A stretch of 61,628 bases of DNA from the NCBI GenBank assembly GCA_947178095.1, contig CAMWWZ010000003.1:1-61628 (forward strand), given 5' to 3'. This stretch comes from an uncultured Treponema sp. (lineage in GTDB: Bacteria; Spirochaetota; Spirochaetia; Treponematales; Treponemataceae). The notes under the pieces are model-generated. The model was given only the letters and a program-made list of their open reading frames with translations, had not been told where the DNA came from and made no database searches. Each line of letters begins with the position of its first letter. Position 1 is the stretch's first letter. Shown here one piece after another: positions 60,373 through 61,628 of the stretch. The position numbers and the translations under genes are program-made.

Positions 60373-61330
60373 TTAGTCTATTCTGTCGTATGTTATGTTC
60401 ATGGGCGCGGTTATCGTCAGTTTGTTGTTTTTAATAGTTCCAGGAAGCGTACCCAATCCTGCAACAGTCGCAGTCGCTGTTTCGTTCTTTGTCGTATCGC
60501 CCGTGTATGTTCCCGCAAAGCCGTTTGTAATTTGGTCGTTGACTTTTTTGTTCATAACGATCATGAACGTGTTGTCGCTATAGAAATACATGGTCTCAAT
60601 GAAGGGGATGCCAGTTTCGCTTTCAGTCGTCGCACGCCATGCCGTAAGAAGTTCCCTGTCGTCGGCGATTTTTGTGTACGTTTCTTCGGCATACGTCATC
60701 GTGCTGCCAGAGATTGCGGCGGATTTGTATTCTTTGTGTTCTTTGTTATCGTCCAACAGGGCGAGCTGTACGGTGCCGTCTTTGCCTGCGTTTCCAGTGT
60801 ACACAAGCGGATGGCAGGTGGTATTGCCGCCTGTCTTGATGACTTGCATCGCCCGGTCGTCATTGTAGAAATAGACGGTTTTGCCCGAAGTCGTGTGCCA
60901 CGCCGTGACGAGCGTCTGAATCCTTTCAAGTTTGAGATTATCGCCGCCAATATTCATAGAAATATTGCTCGCGTCATCTCGCTCGGCGATTGTCGCAGTG
61001 CCGTCGCCCGTCCTTTTTCCGGAAGTGAAAGACAAGGTTATATTCTCATTGTCCTGCGTGACATTTCCGCTGTACGTTCCCGATGATGATGCGGCAGCCG
61101 AAGTAACCGCGCGCGCCAAAACGGATTTTGTGGCAGCATCCTCTTTGAATTCGACCGTTCCGTTTGTGTAGAACGTCAGTTCCGAGTCAACCGTCGTCAT
61201 CCGCGCGACGATTTCACCGCCTACAACCGGATTCTCGCCGTCTCCGTCGTTCCCGTCATCACATGCGGAAATCAGAATACCCCCCCAATGCCAGCACAAG
61301 TGCCAGTTTCATTCCGAACATCTTTTTCAT
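60373..61330 (-). CDS. Three-repeat lipoprotein, out of frame at a poly-G tract (phase OFF)
   Basis: ATG 61330 follows GGAGGAAAAC and opens MKKMFGMKLALVLALGG, but with seven G at 61286-61280 the frame then ends at a TGA. With six or nine G the frame would continue as ALGGILISAC, a complete lipoprotein signal peptide with lipobox ISAC, and then the long body (DDGNDGDGENP...) to 60373. The body has three repeats with FYTNGT/FYNDDRA/FYSDNTF and GTYSG/YTGNAGKDGT/GTYTGDTTK, matching the small lipoproteins at 18 and 3646. The best reading is a phase-variable surface lipoprotein, currently off; a sequencing error in the tract is the alternative. Confidence 0.75.
61280..61286 (-). repeat. Poly-G tract (G7) inside the lipoprotein signal peptide
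   Basis: Seven C on the plus strand. The coding frame is restored at any length divisible by three; the other two tracts beside surface and chemotaxis genes in this window both have nine. Confidence 0.8.
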
Positions 61331-61457
61331 GTTTTCCTCCGCGCTTTACTTCCGCCGAAGATTGTTTTGCACATTCCGTCCACGCCGCGACCGTGCAAAA
61401 GTCCGCAGCCAGCGTTCATTTGCTCGCATTGCGGCGCGTCCTTTGCGAAATGTTTTT

Positions 61458-61530
61458 CAGTGGCGGAATTATAGCAGTTTCGTAATTTTTTGTCGTGAGT
61501 AATTTACGCACGGTTTTGCATTTTTTTGGG
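61458..61530 (-). repeat. 73-bp duplicated promoter block, copy 2
   Basis: One mismatch to 56509-56581 over 73 bp, upstream of the phase-variable lipoprotein. The sequence between the block and the gene is unrelated to that at copy 1. Confidence 0.85.
61468..61496 (-). promoter_or_regulatory. Promoter of the phase-variable lipoprotein
   Basis: Minus strand ACGACA (61496-61491), a 17-bp spacer and TATAAT (61473-61468), identical to the promoter at 56519-56547. The leader is about 130 nt. Confidence 0.6.
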
Positions 61531-61573
61531 ATTTTTGCCAAAGTGCTTTTCCGCTTGAAAGCGGAGGAACGTT

Positions 61574-61625
61574 TTTGGAGGGAGACAACCCCTCTACTCG
61601 GAAGCGGGGGTTTTCTCCCTCCAAA
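61574..61625. repeat. Long hairpin at the window end
   Basis: TTTGGAGGGAGA (61574-61585) and TCTCCCTCCAAA (61614-61625) are perfectly complementary, and inside them AACCCC (61587-61592) pairs with GGGGTT (61607-61612). It may be a terminator of a gene outside the window or a recombination site. Confidence 0.55.
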
Positions 61626-61628
61626 CCA

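Overview
The window most likely comes from a host-associated Treponema-like spirochaete. The evidence is many lipoproteins with relaxed spirochaete lipoboxes, FlgB and FliE of spirochaete type, two large methyl-accepting chemotaxis proteins flanking a receiver/PilZ-like protein, and poly-G tracts next to surface-protein genes. No rRNA, tRNA, CRISPR array, transposase or integrase was seen.

Layout. 1-5.4 kb: a small lipoprotein, a two-gene ABC exporter, aroA, a sister lipoprotein and an EEP-fold lipoprotein. 5.5-7.1 kb: a structured repeat and an AzgA-type purine permease. 7.2-13.7 kb: a tandem cluster of five related secreted proteins, interrupted by a NADase-type glycan-binding protein and a recombination scar. 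13.7-18.1 kb: a small membrane protein, lspA and a 1127-residue carbohydrate-enzyme-like protein. 18.5-23.1 kb: a three-repeat lipoprotein, an HTH regulator, a WYL regulator with an unknown partner, and flgB/fliE. 23.5-41.3 kb: mostly housekeeping genes (dnaE, yggT, recG, an S1-domain protein, a CmpB-like membrane protein, a GH18-like lipoprotein, a ModF-like double ATPase, carB fused to dapF). 41.4-47.5 kb: MCP, receiver/PilZ-like protein, MCP, HU-like protein. 48-60.3 kb: an accessory, defence-rich stretch with an HExxH protein operon, an orphan HicB, a PstI/BsuBI-type restriction-modification pair, surface lipoproteins and a propeller/barrel protein, a PD-(D/E)XK-like protein, an AAA15 ATPase plus RloB pair and a DUF4143 remnant. 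60.4-61.6 kb: a lipoprotein gene that is out of frame at a poly-G tract.

Four cross-cutting patterns stand out. (1) An oriented, modular intergenic element with up to four hairpins occurs six times; its stems change in sequence but keep pairing. (2) Two intergenic arrays have an exact 22-bp period. (3) Poly-G tracts sit in or just before surface and chemotaxis genes, two of them downstream of a duplicated 73-bp promoter block, and one tract currently breaks its gene. (4) Six genes have sigma-70 promoters whose -10 box ends 6-7 nt before the ATG with no ribosome site, which implies leaderless mRNAs.

All functions are inferred from sequence motifs read by eye; no database search or folding program was run.
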